A program made the translations under genes and the position numbers. Of a stretch of 64,000 nucleotides of DNA, positions 61,101 to 64,000 are shown one piece after another. A model generated the notes under the pieces. That model ran no database searches. It was not told where the DNA came from and was given only the letters and a program-made list of their open reading frames with translations. Numbering within the stretch: position 1 is the stretch's first letter; every line of letters starts with the position of its first letter. The stretch is from Aulostomus chinensis (taxonomy: Eukaryota > Chordata > Actinopteri > Syngnathiformes > Aulostomidae): contig JBBMOA010000016.1 in the NCBI GenBank assembly GCA_037954235.1, positions 22,257,383 to 22,321,382 of the forward strand, in the 5' to 3' direction.

Positions 61101-64000
61101 TCAAAGGCATCTGATTGCTGCGGTGTTCTCACTGTACAACTTGATTTGGGCACCTTTAAGTCACTGAACTCACCAAACTCTGTTTTGTTGTGAAAACACA
61201 TGCAAGAGGTGACATCGTGGGTCGTGAGAATCTGATTTTCACTGGGCTGCCAAAAAAAGAAGAAACAGAAAACAACATGGATGAAAGAAAAGATGGGGAT
61301 GTTGTCATCTCTCCGCTCTCAATGGCCCAAAGTGTTCTCTATTTGTGGCTGGTGTCCTCGACAATACCAACATTTGTACTTGTTGCAAATCCACATACTG
61401 CAATGACAGTTTCCCTTCACATCGTGTCATGTGCTCTAGTTAGCTCACTCCAAAAATCATTGGCGAGTAGAAAATCAGAGCTAAAATAGTCCAGTGTGAA
61501 ATAAGCACAAGTAGATCAATAAACAAAACAAGTGATACATTTTCTCATGACGGAATTTTAGAGTTTCTCGTGTTTTGTTTTGTTTCAAAGACACAAGCGG
61601 ACAGTTACGCTAAGCTAGGCTAAGGCTTGAGAGCAGGAGGTTATCAGTCCTCTCATTTCACTCTTGTAAAGAAAACAATGTGATATTTGCCAAAATGCTT
61701 CTTGATATACTTAACCTCGTATTGCCTTGATTACAAAAACATGCTCCAACAGAGGGGTTGTCCTCTTGGTCCCTGGGAGAGCATGAAGAGGGTAAGAACG
61801 GTCAACCAAACACATAATATGTACACAGTCACAATTTCTCTGAATCAGACTCAGTTGATGATTTGTAGACTTTCCACATACACACAGCAATGATGACACT
61901 TTTGAAACATGGACGTTGCACAGTGACACATGATGACTGTGTGACCACGTGGGGAGAAAAACTCCCTGTGTGATTTCATCAGACCCACGAGTTCGTTATG
62001 ACCAGATCAGTAATGCCAACCCAGCAAAATGTTTGCAGCATGAGAGTCAGCTGAAAGCAGGACCCCACACCCTTTCCTCTCTTCGTGAGAAACCAAGGGG
62101 AGACATGGGGAAGAGGCCTCCCCCCCATTCCTGCCCAAGGGTTTGAGTCTAATTCAGACAAGATGTTGAATGTTCAACAGCCTCTTTTTCTCATTTGCAG
62201 AGCAGATCTAGATGAAAAGGTGGCGAGCGGCAGGAGCAGAACTCTCTGGAGGGGTTTCATTAGATATTACAATATAAGCTTCCTCCAAGGCCAGGGTCAA
62301 AGATGGCTCCTATTTGCACCTTATTTCATGGCCAGGGAGATAATCGACCCATGCAGAGTCCATCTGGTTCACATGGAGGTCTTGTTTAGGAATGGCCTTA
62401 GTAGCACGCAATGTGATGCAGCTGAATGAGAGGCAAATACGATCTGTGAGGTTTGTTTTCATTTATAAAAAGAAAGTTAAATTTAAGCTTCATAACCCTA
62501 TGAAATCAGAGATTAATTTCTCTCAGTGTGGCGGGTTCAGGTCTGGGAACTGCGACGATCTCATGAGAGCTATCAGTGTTGTCTTTGTGCAGTCTCGCTG
62601 AGTGCGATAATGCCAGTGTAACCTCCGCTCTGTCCTCATGGTCTGCTTTTTTGTCCTTCACAGGCGGTAATCAGATATAGTGGACTGATTGTGGAACAAA
62701 CGACCCGGGGCAGGAGTACGGTCTCACCCTTAAATGATGATGTCATCGCTCCCATGTGACAGAGCTCAGTTTCAGCGTCAGATCAATTATTCACAGCGTT
62801 TAATTGGATCAGCTGAATCCAGATCGCTCCAGGGATCCATTTCCAGTAACAGCAGCTGCAAATAAACCCTGAGCCAGCACACAAGACAGAAGGCTCCAAA
62901 TCGATAGCAGCCACAGTCTGCAGCACACCTCTCTGACTTTATAAAAACTACCCAGAATGATAAGCTGCTTCTGTTGGAAAGCTGCGATGTTGAAGTATGC
63001 TTTTCTTTTTCCGATTAATCTATGCTGCAGCTCCACACAGGAGGAAGACGCGGGGGTGATGATCTCAGAATGTTGGGTGAAGGCCAATCTGTGATGATGC
63101 TGCACTCATTAATCACACAGTCGCGTACAGTGGTGTTTGCAGCCTTTTAGTCATCAGATATTCCCCTGGCCTCTCCGCCGCGCCTGCCTTCAACTCATTA
63201 TGGGCCTCCCAGTCAAAGGTGGCCTTTGTGAAGGGGGTCAGAGCTGACCAGGATAGTCCTTCTTAGTCCCGGGTTTCAGGATATAGCACAGAGAGCTTTC
63301 CATTCACAAGGTGGAGATCCAAACACAAGGCCCATATCTCTGTGGAAATAGAGAAAGAGCAGCCCATTCATCTTTTGAGGATGGAAGTCACATGCAAAGT
63401 TTTTTTTTCTCCAGTTAAACACAGTCATCTGCTTTCACACAAACCAAGGGTTGGTCTTGTCTTTTTTTTTCTCCCCAGTTTTAACCACCAGCTGTTTATA
63501 CAGCATAAGTTCCATTTAATTGATAGAAAATGAAGTATTAGCTGATCCAATGTACACACAAGTGAATGGTCCTGTTAGACATTGTGAGGCCAGTCGTTGC
63601 TGAAAGACTTCAGGTAGCAGGATCATGCGAGTCCCCTGAAGTCATGAATACTTCTCTTTCATTCCCGCCATGTATGCGGTCTTACACTACCTGAAGAGCC
63701 GGGGCTCACAAAGTCCCGAGTGTCTTCTGGCAGGTTTTCAGACATGGACGTGGGTAAATGGGTAACAAAATAACCCTAGCTGTGACTATTCATAACTGGA
63801 AAACATGACTAGCCATCACATCGCACCCTTCTGCTCAGTATCCACAGAGCCCATGGCTCACTGCACTCTTTGACCTTGCAGAAAAATTCACAAGAGCAAC
63901 TTTTTATGTACGACAGCAAATTAAAGTGGTTTCTTTATTACTGTCAGTGCCAGCTTTGTTCCAAAATGGAGCTAAACATAATTAAAAATCAAAGGGATTT
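58200..64000. other. No gene seen; possible conserved non-coding sequence
   Basis: No exon with recognisable coding content. Balanced-composition stretches with few simple repeats, for example 58380-58620, 59440-59780 and 62170-62420, look more constrained than the AT-rich surroundings. TTAGGGGGCACTG (58900-58912) and CCAATAGGGGCGCT (60381-60394) resemble CTCF cores. In human the DNA beyond DNAJC12 belongs to the CTNNA3/LRRTM3 gene-poor domain, so long-range elements or giant-intron sequence are possible here (inference). Confidence 0.45.

Noticed and set aside
50451..64000. CTNNA3 or LRRTM3 exons expected from synteny
   Set aside because: No segment resembling alpha-catenin or leucine-rich-repeat coding sequence could be found by eye in either strand.

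Overview
The window reads as a piece of a ray-finned (teleost) fish chromosome. The genes are split by short introns with ordinary GT/AG ends. The intergenic DNA carries fish-type LINE remnants (an L2/Maui-like and an RTE/Rex3-like copy), many microsatellites, and a local foldback repeat family. The gene block MYPN - SIRT1 - DNAJC12 matches the vertebrate neighbourhood known from human 10q21 (MYPN, HERC4, SIRT1, DNAJC12, CTNNA3). Here CACUL1, rather than HERC4, sits between MYPN and SIRT1.

Layout. (1) 2242-18442, minus strand: myopalladin, 19 coding exons whose joined length is exactly 1744 codons including the stop, with five Ig domains. (2) 22534-25858, minus: CACUL1, 8 exons, 342 aa. (3) 28401-34224, minus: SIRT1, 9 exons, 697 aa, with catalytic His and four zinc Cys in place. 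(4) 35421-38100, plus: DNAJC12, 5 exons, 174 aa, head-to-head with SIRT1. (5) 39266-40263: a palindrome of two 7SL (SRP) RNA copies facing each other, each 299 nt. (6) 40752-41293: 3' piece of an RTE/Rex3-like LINE. (7) about 42458-47260, plus: an EIF2AK2/PKR-like eIF2alpha kinase with half of a dsRNA-binding domain clearly visible and a complete, catalytically intact kinase domain. (8) 48130-50450: decayed L2-type LINE. (9) 50451-64000: no recognisable gene. It holds simple repeats, one exon-like open frame and several CTCF-like motifs, as expected for the gene-poor side next to CTNNA3/LRRTM3 in other vertebrates (inference).

Function. The genes do not form one pathway. MYPN is a sarcomere Z-disc/I-band scaffold, CACUL1 a cullin-domain regulator of CDK2, SIRT1 an NAD-dependent deacetylase, DNAJC12 an HSP70 co-chaperone for aromatic amino-acid hydroxylases. 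The PKR-like kinase is an antiviral translation-control enzyme placed in this otherwise conserved block. The 7SL pair supplies, or once supplied, the RNA of the signal recognition particle.

The most noteworthy observations are the inverted 7SL pair, whose right copy has a changed helix-8 loop; the PKR-like gene with an unresolved dsRBD exon join; the foldback repeat family with two-armed copies at three loci; and a 30-nt tandem repeat inside the MYPN coding region. All exon calls were made by eye from splice sites, reading phase and remembered human protein sequences. No database search was run.
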